A DNA stretch of 64,000 nucleotides, taken from the NCBI GenBank assembly GCA_933822405.4, contig CAKOGP040002103.1, positions 159,328-223,327 on the forward strand. The letters are read 5' to 3'. The notes under the pieces are model-generated. The model was given only the letters and a program-made list of their open reading frames with translations, did no database searches and was not told the DNA's origin. This DNA is from Cylindrotheca closterium (Eukaryota > Bacillariophyta > Bacillariophyceae > Bacillariales > Bacillariaceae). Of this stretch, positions 30,005-41,663 are shown piece by piece. The translations under genes and the position numbers were made by a program. Every line of letters starts with the position of its first letter. Within the stretch, counting starts at the first letter, position 1.

Positions 30005-31916
30005 TTATTGTGTTGGTGGAGCAATCATGGCGAATGGGCACATGCTCGACTTGTTGCTGTTGTTGTCAGATTTGGTCGGTGTTTCTTCCTTGGGCACGGT
30101 AGTAGCAGCAGCAGTAGTAGTACTAGTAGTAGACAATCCCAAAATACCCGCCATGGACTGTCGTACCTCCATCAGCTTGGTCATTTTGCTTTCGTACGTC
30201 TTGTTCCACAATTGATGAAACTTCATCATGCCACGCCCATGGAAGCGCACCATCCATTTTCGCAAAAAGGGTACCTTCATGGCCATCAAGGTATAACATC
30301 GAAAGAGAAACCAAGAAAAGGACGACGACAAAGCGATGCTTCTACGTGTCCAGGGACTGGGATGAAAGGGAAGTTCCAAGGCGTCAGCCAGGGCATCCCC
30401 AATGAATCGACGGCATTGGTAGGATCGGTAATAAAACAATCGATTGGTATAGAATTGATCCAATTCTTCCTTGGATTTGCCCTTTGGAGGCAAACGATCC
30501 GTCACCTTTAGCAAGTGATGAGCAATGGTTACAGATGTCTCGTCGGGATCGCCTAAGTGATTGACAATGGACTGTAGGAGGGCAAAGGATCGTTGGATCG
30601 GGTTGCGAAGGCTTTGCTTCTTGTTGCCTTGTAATACTCCTAATTGTAGTCTTGGTGGTGGCCCACATGGATCCAAGGGCGGCAATTCTTCCAAACTGGG
30701 TTCCCCCGACAATCGTGGATTGGCCAATGGATTGTGGTCGTCGCATCGAGTTTCAATGCCCAGCAACCAACCAATGTACCGCCACAAGGCCAAATAATCC
30801 AACTTTTCCTTGTCCGATAAGGAGCTACCAGATATCAGATCGATTCCGACCAACACATTGACGCTAAAGGCCAGCAGAGTTGCCGACATGTCTTCTTGGT
30901 TGATGGGAATTCCATTTGCAGCCAAATCCCATGTCCGTTTGCCTTGGCGCTGCAGCAAGGCAAATCGAATCTTGGCGTGCAGGACCCGCACATGAATGGC
31001 CATCTTCCATCCAATGCCCCTAGGAAGCAAGGCATCGACGCCCAAGCCAGTGCAAGCGGCCAACAATTCACCTTTCGTGGTAGTCAAGTTTGATTATTGT
31101 TGGTGAAACGAAGCTGCATTGTTAGGTCCATGAGATTGTGGATTCATTTTCAAACGAAAAGAAAGGCTTACCTGTATCTAGAATCCGCTGCAAACTCTGA
31201 TCGGGTCGTGCCGGAGGTGTAAGGTAGGCAGTGGACTGGACCACAGCATTGATCTTGGGTGCCGCGAACCCGGGCACCAAACTTCGATAGTATAGCGACA
31301 GCGCTGCGGCGGGCGAGTACGCCAAAAAGACATCCTGTCCTCGTTGCAGTTGTTGTTTGTCCACCCAAGATGGAAGGTGTTCGTATGTCTTCAAAAAGGT
31401 ACACATGGCCTCTTGAGATGGAGTTATTTGTTTGGCATCATTCATCTTCATTTCATTCGCCTGATATGCCAATTCCAGAAAGTTGTCCATAGCACCAAGT
31501 TTGTGACCTTCTTTTCGCAGCAAATCTAGCACAGTGTCCATAGGAGCGTCCCCGAGCATTCGATAGGGTTCCAATTCTTCGTCCGTCATGTCAGATTCGC
31601 CATCTTCAATCGGTCTTTGCTCTGCCGATAGGACAGAAAGGTAGGAACTTCGCAACTCGCTCAACCGCTCCTCTCGGATATCTTCCATTTGTTTTTTGGG
31701 CACATCGAGCTCATCATTCTGAGTCTCTTTTGTTGGCCCGCACATGGTGGAAGTTGTGCTGCTGAACTTGTGATGTTGCCGTTTCCCAACTTCTTTTGCT
31801 TCTTCTTCTTTGTTGGAAGTTGCTGAGTCAAAAAAATGTGACGAGGTTGATTCGACTGAGTCGTCTGAAACACGTATTTGAAAATAAAATAAATTCCGAT
31901 GCCACCACGATGACAT
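30005..31916 (-). CDS. mpaB/rubber-oxygenase-like (DUF2236) protein (2 exons)
   Basis: Exon 1 runs from about 31916 to 31172 and exon 2 from 31071 to 30005 (minus). The 100-bp GT-AG intron is supported because splicing gives LQRILDTG-ELLAACTGLGVD, matching the family. Features in order: Ser/Glu-rich N-terminus; helices ending LPSWVDKQQLQRGQDVFLAY and SLVPGFAAPKINAVV; then WKMAIHVRVLHAKIRFALL, whose His lies in the conserved haem-contact helix; then IPINQEDMSATLLAFSVNVL, also highly conserved; then ALWRYIGWLLGIE. Members include bacterial latex-clearing protein and fungal mpaB, haem oxygenases cleaving C=C bonds; the substrate here is unknown. A hydrophobic segment near residue 520 (SFSWFLFRCYTLMAM) could anchor it in a membrane. 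The first ATG is uncertain: 31952 or 31916, or an exon farther upstream. The next gene starts only about 50 bp away. Confidence 0.75.
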
Positions 31917-31966
31917 CTTTAACGTCACACAATTACAAAGCTTGACAAACATACCGGTACCGTAAA

Positions 31967-34094
31967 ATGATATCTTCGCAGCCTCCCACACCGCTCCAAT
32001 CCGCTATGGAATGGTGTGCAATGGATCCAAATCCGATTACAGCTAATCATGTTGCAAAATTGATCCAAGATGTCAAAGGGGGAGACACCACGACTTCAGA
32101 CTCCATGACCGAATTGTCATCCCTCTTTCCGTCCGATGGTCGACGTATTAGTTTTGGGACGGCTGGTTTGCGATCTGCCATGAAACCAGGGCCGTTGGGA
32201 ATGAATGATCTCGTGGTTCTTCAAGCGGCCCAAGGGATTGCCAAGTATGCCTTGCAAACGTCGTCCAAGACCAGTACAACTGACGACAAGAAGCCAAAGG
32301 GTGTCATTGGATACGACCATCGATCCAATCCCGGCCTGAATATTTCTTCCCTCTCCTTTGCCATTCTGACAGCGCTAGTGTTCCAAGAGGCTGGTATCGA
32401 ACCAATATTGCTAGACGGCTATGCCTTTACACCCTTGATCCCCTTTTGTTTGCAAAAAACCGAGGCCATTGTTGGTATCATGGTGACAGCCTCCCACAAT
32501 CCAAAGCAGGACAATGGGTACAAAGTATACGCATCCGATGGGTGTCAAATACGATCTCCTATGGACTCTGATATTTCCAAGGAAATCATGGCCAATTTGG
32601 CTCCCTGGAAAGACTATGGTTCAGTGCTACAAGAGCTGCAAAAGAAGTCATCGAATGATGATCCATGCCTTGGATTGAGTGATCCGGAAATGACAAAAAG
32701 CATTACTAACGATTACTTTGCGGCACTCAAGAAACATGGTCTCATGACGGAACAAGCAACCATGTCATCGACTGATGAATCCTTGTCTCCACCATCTTTT
32801 GCCTACACGGCCATGCACGGAGTTGGCCATCCCTTTGCCGAGCGGGTTTTTTCCGAATTTGGATTGCCACCCTTTGTGGCGATCCCAGACCAAAAAGAAC
32901 CCGATTTCACCTTTCCTACCGTTCCATTTCCCAATCCTGAGGAAAAGGGTGCCCTGGACATTGCCAAGGCATATGCGGTGGACCAAAAGTGTGACATTGT
33001 ACTTGCCAACGACCCCGATGCCGATCGATTGGCAGTAGCCGAAAAAGACCGATCTACTGGAGAATGGACTGTATTCTCTGGTGATCAGATTGGCATCATG
33101 TTAGGGCATTGGATGTGGACTCAAATTGGTAAAAACTGTGACAAGCCCGTCTCCATGTGCGGATCTACGGTCTCGTCCAAAATGCTGGCAGAGATTGCCC
33201 GGGTGGAAGGCTTTCACTTTGAAGATACCTTGACTGGGTTCAAGTGGATTGGATCCCGGTCACAAGAGCTGAGCAAAAAGGAAGGATATCGCAATCTGTT
33301 TTGTTACGAAGAAGCCATTGGATTTTGCTGTGGCGATGTCATCTTTGATAAGGATGGAGTCAGTGCCATGGCAGTCTTTAGTGAAATGGCACTCTATGAA
33401 TACAGACAGGGGTTGACACTCAAACAGCACATGCAGAGTCTCTACGACAAATATGGAGAGGTACGTCCTTGATTGACAGTATGAATGAGTGATGTACTAG
33501 GTATTATGGAATTCTCGGCTGACTGACTGATTATTTCATTACTTTCCTTTCCGTCTTTTTCCAGTTTGTAAGCCACAATGGCTACTACCGTCTCGAAGAT
33601 TCTTCCGTAGTTCACAAGGTAAGCAATGCAGCTTGGATGTTCGCTGATTATCTACTGACTCTATTGAGGCAAGAATTCAAGTCAAGACTCACTCACACTT
33701 TTTCACTTGTTGTTCTCTTTTACTTATTAATTAGATCATGGACCGCATACGGTGCAATGGCAAGTATGACTTGGAATATTTGTCTCCCTACCAGGTGGAA
33801 TACATTCGCGACTTGGGGGTTCCCGGCTACGATTCTTCCAAACCGGACAAACAGCCTACACTGCCGTGTTCGGCATCGAGTCCCATGATTTCGATTGGCT
33901 TTACCAATGGATGTTTGGCCCAATTTCGAGCCAGTGGCACTGAGCCGAAATTCAAGTACTACATTGAGATGAAGGGAAGCCCTGGGAAATCGCGTGAGGA
34001 AGTCTCAAAAGAGTTGCATGCCATGACACCCATCATATTGGAAAGATTGCTCGAGCCAGAGAAGAATGGGTTGAAGATTCCCTCTAAATTGTAA
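31967..34094 (+). CDS. Phosphoglucomutase/phosphopentomutase, PGM2-like (3 exons)
   Basis: An alpha-D-phosphohexomutase of 635 residues. Exons are 31967-33460, 33565-33618 and 33735-34094; the middle exon is only 54 bp. Splicing reads LYDKYGE-FVSHNGYYRLED-SSVVHK-IMDRIRCNGKYD, in phase 0 at both joins. The catalytic phosphoserine loop TASHNPKQDNGYKVY is at ~172-186, the Mg2+ loop DPDADRL at ~349-355, the sugar loop CYEEAIGFCCGD near 447, and the phosphate-binding region FRASGTEPKFKYY near the C-terminus. The start region RISFGTAGLRSAMKPG is typical of the PGM2/PGM2L1 branch rather than PGM1. Likely cytosolic; it interconverts glucose 1- and 6-phosphate or pentose phosphates. The promoter is shared with the divergent mpaB-like gene. 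Confidence 0.9.
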
Positions 34095-34547
34095 TAGATT
34101 TTGGTACAGTACGGTACTTGTATCCTAGTATTGTAATGCTTGCTACAGTAGTAAAAGTATACTCCTTTTTGATTGACAATGCGCAGCTCGTCATCTTTCT
34201 AATGCGAATCACATGGTATTTAGTTCAACATTGCTCATACCGGTACACGTACACGTGTATTTGATTTTTGAAATTTCGAGAAGAAAAACTTTGCGCGCGA
34301 TAGAATTCTGCGCGGAGGAATACCAAGGGTCGACTTGCAGCAACAGCAAGATCTTCGTATCAAGTGGTATGAATAGAGTGGCAATGGCAAAGTAGTTTCG
34401 ACAAATTGTCTAAATATAATATTTTATGGCGGGAGTTTTACGAATAGACACCAGACTGCATCTACACAAAGAGATATGGTATCGCGCGGACTGTAATAGA
34501 ACAAAATCAAGAGTTTGCTCATCTCTGAAAGTCTTCGCAGGCGATGT
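34095..34547. other. Intergenic between convergent PGM2-like and calmodulin genes
   Basis: No gene. Contains ACCGGTACACGTACACGTGT at 34239-34258, one of the recurrent GTAC/ACGT palindromic patches, and GTACAGTACGGTAC at 34105. Confidence 0.4.
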
Positions 34548-35859
<1,312 letters not shown>

Positions 35860-36207
35860 ATGCTGTCCAGTTGTCTGGCATCACGAACAACAAAGAGGAG
35901 AAATCCACTCCAACAACAACAGCATCAACAAAGATACTATCTCTTTAAACTTACCAACACTACACAATGCGATCAGCGTCCTTCTCCGGATAATCCTTAC
36001 AAGGAAGAAATTGAACGACTCCAACGTGAACTTGACGAACCTTGCAAATCCTGTCTCTATACGGGTATCGCTGTATGCACTGGACTCTCCTTATATTTTG
36101 CCAAGCTAGCCATTGAAGAAGGGGTACCTGTCAAAAATCAACGATTCTTATGGGCTTGTTCTGCGGGATGGATTGTGGCAGGAGCTTATCGGTGGCACTT
36201 GGGATGA
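35860..36207 (+). CDS. Small membrane protein, DUF4536/DMAC1-like (tentative)
   Basis: A 115-residue frame whose C-terminal two thirds look like a real conserved small protein. NPYKEEIERLQRELDEPCKS is followed by CLYTGIAVCTGLSLYFAKLA (a CxxC next to a hydrophobic helix) and then RFLWACSAGWIVAGAYRWHL (a second hydrophobic segment). A CxxC at the start of a two-helix hairpin is the pattern of DUF4536/DMAC1, a small mitochondrial membrane family. The first ~40 residues are Gln/Arg-rich, and the true start may be a later codon or an upstream exon. It is placed between calmodulin and an LRR gene, with no functional link visible. Confidence 0.5.
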   Translation: MLSSCLASRTTKRRNPLQQQQHQQRYYLFKLTNTTQCDQRPSPDNPYKEEIERLQRELDEPCKSCLYTGIAVCTGLSLYFAKLAIEEGVPVKNQRFLWACSAGWIVAGAYRWHLG

Positions 36208-36660
36208 TGAATGAATGAATCAACCATTCATTTTTATTACTTCTTCGTGGTGGAAATACGGATGAATCCACTTGGAAGCTTTAGTCTATACTTACGTTGG
36301 TGGATTGAATAGTGCTTGCACACATCCACAACCCACAACCAAACCCCCCACCATCTTCTCGGTTTCTGGTTTTGGGGATGTGAGACGAATGAATGTGCCA
36401 CCAAATTGCCACAAGTCTCCCTCAATTTGTGGCGTGGATCAAGTCATTTACAAGACATTAACGCCCAAAATGTCGATTTGGAGGCATTTTGGTTGTGTTT
36501 GAGCATTTATTTTCGAAATCTGACAAATTTTGTCTTTGAAAACTGTGGGAAAAAGATAGTGCTATATTTTAAAACTATGATACGCTATGGAACCAATTAA
36601 TATACAGCTTCCTTTAGTTGCCTCCACTACAGCGCTACTGTAGTTGCTAGGATGCTACTG
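36208..36660. other. Intergenic between convergent genes
   Basis: No supported gene. AT-rich, with an ATGAATGAATGAATCAACC run directly after the upstream stop. Confidence 0.35.
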
Positions 36661-38541
36661 CTATCTCGTGCATCCAGTGCAACAGGTACATTGAAGCTCG
36701 CAGTCTGCAACAAATTCTTGCAAGTCAGGAAGAGAGCCACAAAATAAAGTCTCCAATCCACCTGTCAAATTGTTCCCATAAAGGTTAATGTCTTGAATGT
36801 TCTCTTCCAACCTTGACATGGAGGCTGGGACATTTCCTGTCAATTGGTTGTTGCTCAGATTGATAGAAAAAAGATTACTTAAACGCGACATCTGCCATGG
36901 GATCGTGGACGTCAAGAGGTTTCTGTTCAACTGTAGTTTCCTTAGGCTCGCCATTCTTCCGACCACGCTTGGGATCGGGCCGATGATTTGATTCTCATTC
37001 AGGTATAGGTAACACAGATCCTGTAGATTTTCAAACTCGGTGGGAATACTTCCAACGAGAGCACTGTTTTCGAAACTGAGATGTACCATGCTCGCGAGAT
37101 TACCAAGCTCGGTAGGTAACGTGGTGCTGGCGAGCATGTTGTCATCCATATGCAAATACAAAAGCAGCCTCAAATTCCCAAGTTCGGAAGGCAAGGGACC
37201 TTCGATACGGTTATCACTCAGGATCAGCTCAGTCAATGACGTCAATTTACCAATCTCACTGGGTAGCTGTCCACTGAGCGTCGTATTTGAAAGAAATAGC
37301 TTCCTCAAGTTGCCAAGCAGGAAGAGTTCCGTTGGGAGTGTGGGAAACACGTTGTCGTTGAGAATCAAACTCTTCAGACTAGTCGAGAAACTTGGAATTG
37401 TAGACTCCAAGCCACATCCCGAAATATCAAATAACTCGAGCAGACGCAGCTTCTGCATGTCCGAGGGGATGGGGCCCGACAGATTCGTGCTTGAGAGCTT
37501 GATTGTCTTTACGAATTCCAAACTCCCGATTTCACTCGGTATCTGCCCCGACAAATAGGTGTTCCCCAACGACATTTCTTCCAACTGCCTTAACAAACCT
37601 ATCTCAGATGGCAAATCACCATGGAAGAGATTATTTGCCAAGTCGATGCTTCGTAGCCTTGACAGCCGTCCAACAGCTTTGTGGATTGAACCAGTAAATT
37701 TGTTCAACGCAACACTCAACTGAGTTAGCATCGTTAGATCATACAATTGCAAAGGCAGCTGACCGGTGATTTCATTGCCAGCTAATGACAGCGCGTTTAG
37801 GTTGCTCAATCTCCCAATTTCCGCCGGAAGACTTCCTTTGAGAATTCCTTCATACTCGTATTCGAGCTGCACATTCATGTAGTCCAACTGTAAACTGATA
37901 ACGGAGCCAATCTCGTTGCAGCCGACAAATTCCCATTCACAATGAGTTGTACCACTAAGCCAGTTGGAGGAAGCAGTCCAATTATAAGCACGGAGTCCAT
38001 AGTACAATGTAGCAAGAGCATGACGCTCCAATAACTCATCCGTGACTGTCGGATTCTGAAAGAAAGTATCCGTCTCCACAATCCAATGGATGGCGTCAGA
38101 CTGCGCTGGCGCAAGATCTTTCCCATCTTGATCAGGATACAGAAGATTCGCCAGTGTGATTGGAGTCAGAATTACAGTTGGGGAAGATGTGCCGTTGCCA
38201 CTGCTGGAAGATGACGTCGCAGCAACAACAACACCACCAACAATGCCTCCCACTGCAACGACCATCAACATGTAGAATGCCCATTTGGAAAGTCCGCAAA
38301 GTTTCTTCTCGTTCTTATCCTCGTCGTCATTAGAGGATTCGTCATCGTTTTGTGATTCTGCAGTGACGTGAGGAAGTACTATCGCCAGTGGTGTTTGCCG
38401 TTGCTGTCTCCTTCTTAAAGCTTCTTGGATCACCCGTCGCACTTCGTCTTGCACGTCTCCTTCAATGTCCGTCACAACTTCGGCTTGCGGCAATGCTGCT
38501 ACATGTTGATTTGCATTTAAATCATCAGGGGTATCCTCCAT
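36661..38541 (-). CDS. Membrane-anchored leucine-rich-repeat protein
   Basis: A 626-residue type II-like protein. The cytosolic N-terminus (1-85) is acidic with an Arg/Gln-rich helix (VRRVIQEALRRRQQRQ); a single TM helix follows at ~86-108 (WAFYMLMVVAVGGIVGGVVV); then a Ser/Thr linker; then an LRR-N-terminal-like cap containing ALATLYYGLRAYNW, HCEWEFVGC and similar Cys-bearing segments. About 15 plant-type LRRs run from ~230 to 600, each near L-x-x-L-x-x-L-x-L-x-x-N-x-L-x-G-x-(I/L)P-x-E-(I/L)G. The end is Cys-rich (CELQCTCCTGC). This architecture (short acidic cytosolic tail, TM, W-containing cap, GxIPxEIG repeats, no kinase) is characteristic of the very large diatom LRR receptor-like family. 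The ligand is unknown. Single exon. Confidence 0.9.
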   Translation of the reverse strand: MEDTPDDLNANQHVAALPQAEVVTDIEGDVQDEVRRVIQEALRRRQQRQTPLAIVLPHVTAESQNDDESSNDDEDKNEKKLCGLSKWAFYMLMVVAVGGIVGGVVVAATSSSSSGNGTSSPTVILTPITLANLLYPDQDGKDLAPAQSDAIHWIVETDTFFQNPTVTDELLERHALATLYYGLRAYNWTASSNWLSGTTHCEWEFVGCNEIGSVISLQLDYMNVQLEYEYEGILKGSLPAEIGRLSNLNALSLAGNEITGQLPLQLYDLTMLTQLSVALNKFTGSIHKAVGRLSRLRSIDLANNLFHGDLPSEIGLLRQLEEMSLGNTYLSGQIPSEIGSLEFVKTIKLSSTNLSGPIPSDMQKLRLLELFDISGCGLESTIPSFSTSLKSLILNDNVFPTLPTELFLLGNLRKLFLSNTTLSGQLPSEIGKLTSLTELILSDNRIEGPLPSELGNLRLLLYLHMDDNMLASTTLPTELGNLASMVHLSFENSALVGSIPTEFENLQDLCYLYLNENQIIGPIPSVVGRMASLRKLQLNRNLLTSTIPWQMSRLSNLFSINLSNNQLTGNVPASMSRLEENIQDINLYGNNLTGGLETLFCGSLPDLQEFVADCELQCTCCTGCTR

Positions 38542-39088
38542 TGTCCCATCGCCCTACGAGGTACTCGTGCCGGTTCTGTGTTGCAAATTCAGTGTTTTAC
38601 AGTATTCGGCTGAATCGAACTTTGGAAAGACTATACCTATCATATCATAGCCTAAAAGTACCGATACCTTCCATCATGTCTTCCAAATGTCTGGTGGGAT
38701 CCACAGAAATCGCATATCGTCCTCTTGGTCTAAAATCTAAGGCCCGGAAGTCAACTGTTTGTATATATTCTGCTTGGAAAACTTACTGAAGAGAAACGAT
38801 GAGGATGGCTGATTTGTCATGATGTGGATACTTCTGCTATATCCAAGAAACTTAGGACAGGGGGCTGGCTACCTACGTGAAACAGAGGGTATCCTACAGC
38901 TAAATGAAAACTAGGACAACATTACGAAAAATGACAAGTTTTATTCATATATATTCACTAGATAGGGAAGATTAGGAACGCAAGCTATAGTACCCCAAGC
39001 CTGCTTCCTCCGTTTACTGTAGTTCCAAGGCTTTTGTATTTTCCTATTTCAAACAACATTTTTCAACCAGGACACACGACAATGATGC
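38542..39088. other. Intergenic between LRR gene and DPY30
   Basis: No gene supported; the plus-strand frame at 38388-38789 mostly overlaps the LRR gene antisense and is rejected. Nothing repetitive is seen. Confidence 0.35.
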
Positions 39089-39723
39089 TTAGTTCTTGTT
39101 CATGTTCATCATCATGTTTTGTTGCTGAAGTTGTTGAATGGTGGCACTTTGAGGAGCACCAACGCGTTGGGGATCATTGCGGATCAAGTAGTTGGCCAAA
39201 TACTCGATAGGGTTGCTGGGACGTTCCTTGACGAGTTCCGACATGCCTATATCATTTGAAGGAGAGAGAGCAAGAAGATGTGTGAGAGCCAAACATTCAT
39301 GAAAGATTTCATCCGCGTTTCAGCGGATTCGTTTGCCATTCAACAAATTCAAGACTCACCATCTAGCAGAATAGGAACCACTGTTTGATCCAAGTAGGCA
39401 CGAATGGGCAAAGAGTTCATCTGAGCAGGGTTGTTAGGCGGAGCCGAGGATGACCCCACATTCGTTTGTTGCTGCTGCTGCATTTGATTGGCTTGTTGCA
39501 TCTGATTCGCCTGTTGTTGTTGCTGACGTTGCTGCTGAAGCTGTTGTAGTTGTTGCTGCTGCATATTATTGAGGTTTCCACCACCTCCACTTTGACCTTG
39601 CATCTGCTGCTGTTGTTGTTGTTGCTGCTGAAGTTGCAGCTGCTGTTGGAGTTGCTGGAGTTGTTGCTGTTGTTGGAGCACATTGAGGTTGTTCCCGCCT
39701 CCTTGTCCGAATTGATTTGACAT
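39089..39723 (-). CDS. DPY30: DPY30-like COMPASS subunit with Gln-rich N-terminus (2 exons)
   Basis: DPY30 is the dimeric docking subunit of the COMPASS/MLL histone H3K4 methyltransferase complex. Exons are 39723-39360 and 39246-39089 (minus), joined over a 113-bp GT-AG intron to give 173 residues. Splicing restores the Dpy-30 motif: LPIRAYLDQTVVPILLDG joined to MSELVKERPSNPIEYLANYL, the two-helix dimerisation domain. The first ~100 residues are Gln/Asn/Met-rich low complexity, unusual for this short family, which normally has a brief disordered N-terminus. The start MSNQFGQ is preceded by a polypyrimidine tract and CTTGCCTACAG, so an intron in the 5' leader is possible. The motif is specific, and the identification is strong. 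Confidence 0.88.
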
Positions 39724-40619
39724 TCTGTAGGCAAGAGGAAAACTAGAAGAAATTAGAAAAGTTGGATGCAAAGTATTATCTGATGCTGTCTAGACACGAT
39801 ATATGCACGCAATACTCGCTTCGTCGGCACTCACTTTTGATAGCAAGAATCACAATGCGATGCAGAATGAGACAATGATTGCCACTCGTGTTTCTACCAG
39901 AGCCGCTGTGTAGGAATGCCCCTACTATTGGAGGGATCCCCCAAAATAAACTACAGTAAGTTGCTGGGATGGCGCGAAGTCCATAGTGAAGCGGTACCCA
40001 AGGAAGTAACAATAGTATAGTAGCTACTATATCAGCACCAGAAAGACAACATAGCGACGCATGGCTATCTCAAAAAGAAAAATTTCCATGTCGTCCCAGC
40101 TACACAACATGCTATCGTCCTAACCACCAACTGAAACACGAATTGAATTAACTACATCTGTTCCCAATTCCCAAGATAGAGTTAGTCGTAGGTTTCAACT
40201 CCCTTGACTTACTCTTGATCATGCTTGTAGATCCATTCCTGTTTTTGAATCGTTCCGCCGATCCCTTCCCCAAGCCCATCATGTGCATCATCATTTTCCT
40301 TTCAACAGAATTGAGACATTTTGTGCTCGGAAGGTCCCTAATTGGGGGACGCGCAAGGGTGCGCGAATATTAGAAGAATTCTCAACGGATCTGTCGTTAC
40401 TACGAGGGCCACGAGAGCAACCTGGCTTGCGTTTGTACCAGAATTATAGGCACACGAGCATGCATGTCTGCCAAAGGGGTGTATGGAGAAAAAAGTAAAA
40501 AAAGTTGGGGGCTGCTTGCTATGACCAGCATGCTTTTTGTGACTTCTAGCAGCAAGGCACGAAGGGAAAGATTGACAGGTATCATCTAACAAACCAAATA
40601 ATTGAATAATAGATCCACC
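39724..40619. other. Upstream region between DPY30 and a calmodulin-like gene
   Basis: A 0.9-kb divergent spacer with no supported gene. It includes a probable 5' leader exon for DPY30 and a short G/C patch GGGGGACGCGCAAGGGTGCG at about 40343. The minus-strand frame at 39776-40012 has no signature. Confidence 0.35.
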
Positions 40620-41307
40620 ATGGCAGACCGAGAGTTGACAGAAGAGGAGGTCGCTGACCTTAAGGAGGCCTTTGCTATGTTCGATATTAATGGAGACGGT
40701 AGGTTATTCTACGGGCTCATCCTTGGCTTAAGTTTCAATGTCTGCCTCTCTTTTGGAGCAGTCAAAATATCCGTCCTTGTACTCACCTTGTCATCGCTAC
40801 TTCTTGCTGGTATTGATTGCCGCTATTTTGACTGCTGTCATTAGGAACCATTGAATTGAATGAACTCCAACAGGTGATGAGGAAGCTTGGTCAAAACCCT
40901 TCGGAAGCGGAATTGATTGAAATGATCAACACCGTCGATGACAATGGGGACCACGAGATTGACTTTGAGGAGTTTCTCATTCTGATGAAGTCACGAATTG
41001 GTGAAAGAGATCCAGAGAAGGAATTGAGGGACGCTTTTGCCGTCTTTGACACGGATGGAAGTGGATCGATTGACAGAAAAGAACTTAAGAGGTTGATGAA
41101 GAAGCTGGGACAGGCCCTGTCTGAGGCCGAACTAGATGCCATGATGGATGAAGTTGACACAAACGGTGATGGTGAAATTAGTTTCGCTGAGTTCAAGGCG
41201 ATGATGGTGAGTTTGTAGGATGCACATATTGATCAAGTGGGTTTCAGTTGTTTTTTTCACATCGCCAACCAAAATATTTACACTCCTTTCTCTTTCAGGA
41301 ATCGTAA
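40620..41307 (+). CDS. Calmodulin-like EF-hand protein (3 exons, 9-nt last exon)
   Basis: Exons are 40620-40698, 40845-41206 and 41299-41307. They encode exactly 149 residues, the length of calmodulin. The loops are DINGDGTIELNE, DDNGDHEIDFEE, DTDGSGSIDRKE and DTNGDGEISFAE, each with acidic ligands at positions 1 and 12; loop 2 has His where Gly-6 is usual, so its Ca2+ affinity may be lower. Identity to the neighbouring calmodulin is moderate, and the helices are more charged (LMKSRIGERDPEKELRDAF). The first intron splits EF1 at the same place as in the calmodulin gene. The last exon has only the codons GAA TCG TAA; it is supported by a GTGAGT donor after KAMM, a CTCTTTCAG acceptor, and the exact length of 149. 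Without that splice the protein would end VSL. Confidence 0.87.
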
Positions 41308-41663
41308 GCGCAAATTTTATATTCGACCACCTCCTAAAGTATCTACTAGAAACATTTTTTGTTTATTGGGGGCAGTACAAAAAGGCCAAAAATTGATATA
41401 TTTGTTTCTTTAAAATCTAGACGTTGTTTCTTATAGATTACGGGTGTAATAAAATCTCTGTTTTTCATGAGGAGTCTATACATCTATTTGGAGGTTCAGT
41501 AATAGTAGAAATTACAGGTTTTGGTCTATAGTCGACTGCGCTGGAGCTGATTTGGTTGCATCGTGGATATTCTGTTGCAGGACATTCGACTGCAATCAAG
41601 CGGAACCGCATGCATGCATGCATGGGAACAACATTGGAAACTTGTCATGGATCAGGCCGTGGG
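41308..41663. other. Intergenic between convergent genes
   Basis: No gene seen. A short GCATGCATGCATGCATG palindromic run lies at about 41609-41625. Confidence 0.35.

Noticed and set aside
31917..31991. Start of the mpaB-like protein at a GTG at 31991
   Set aside because: Nuclear genes normally use ATG; two in-frame ATGs lie within 75 bases downstream.
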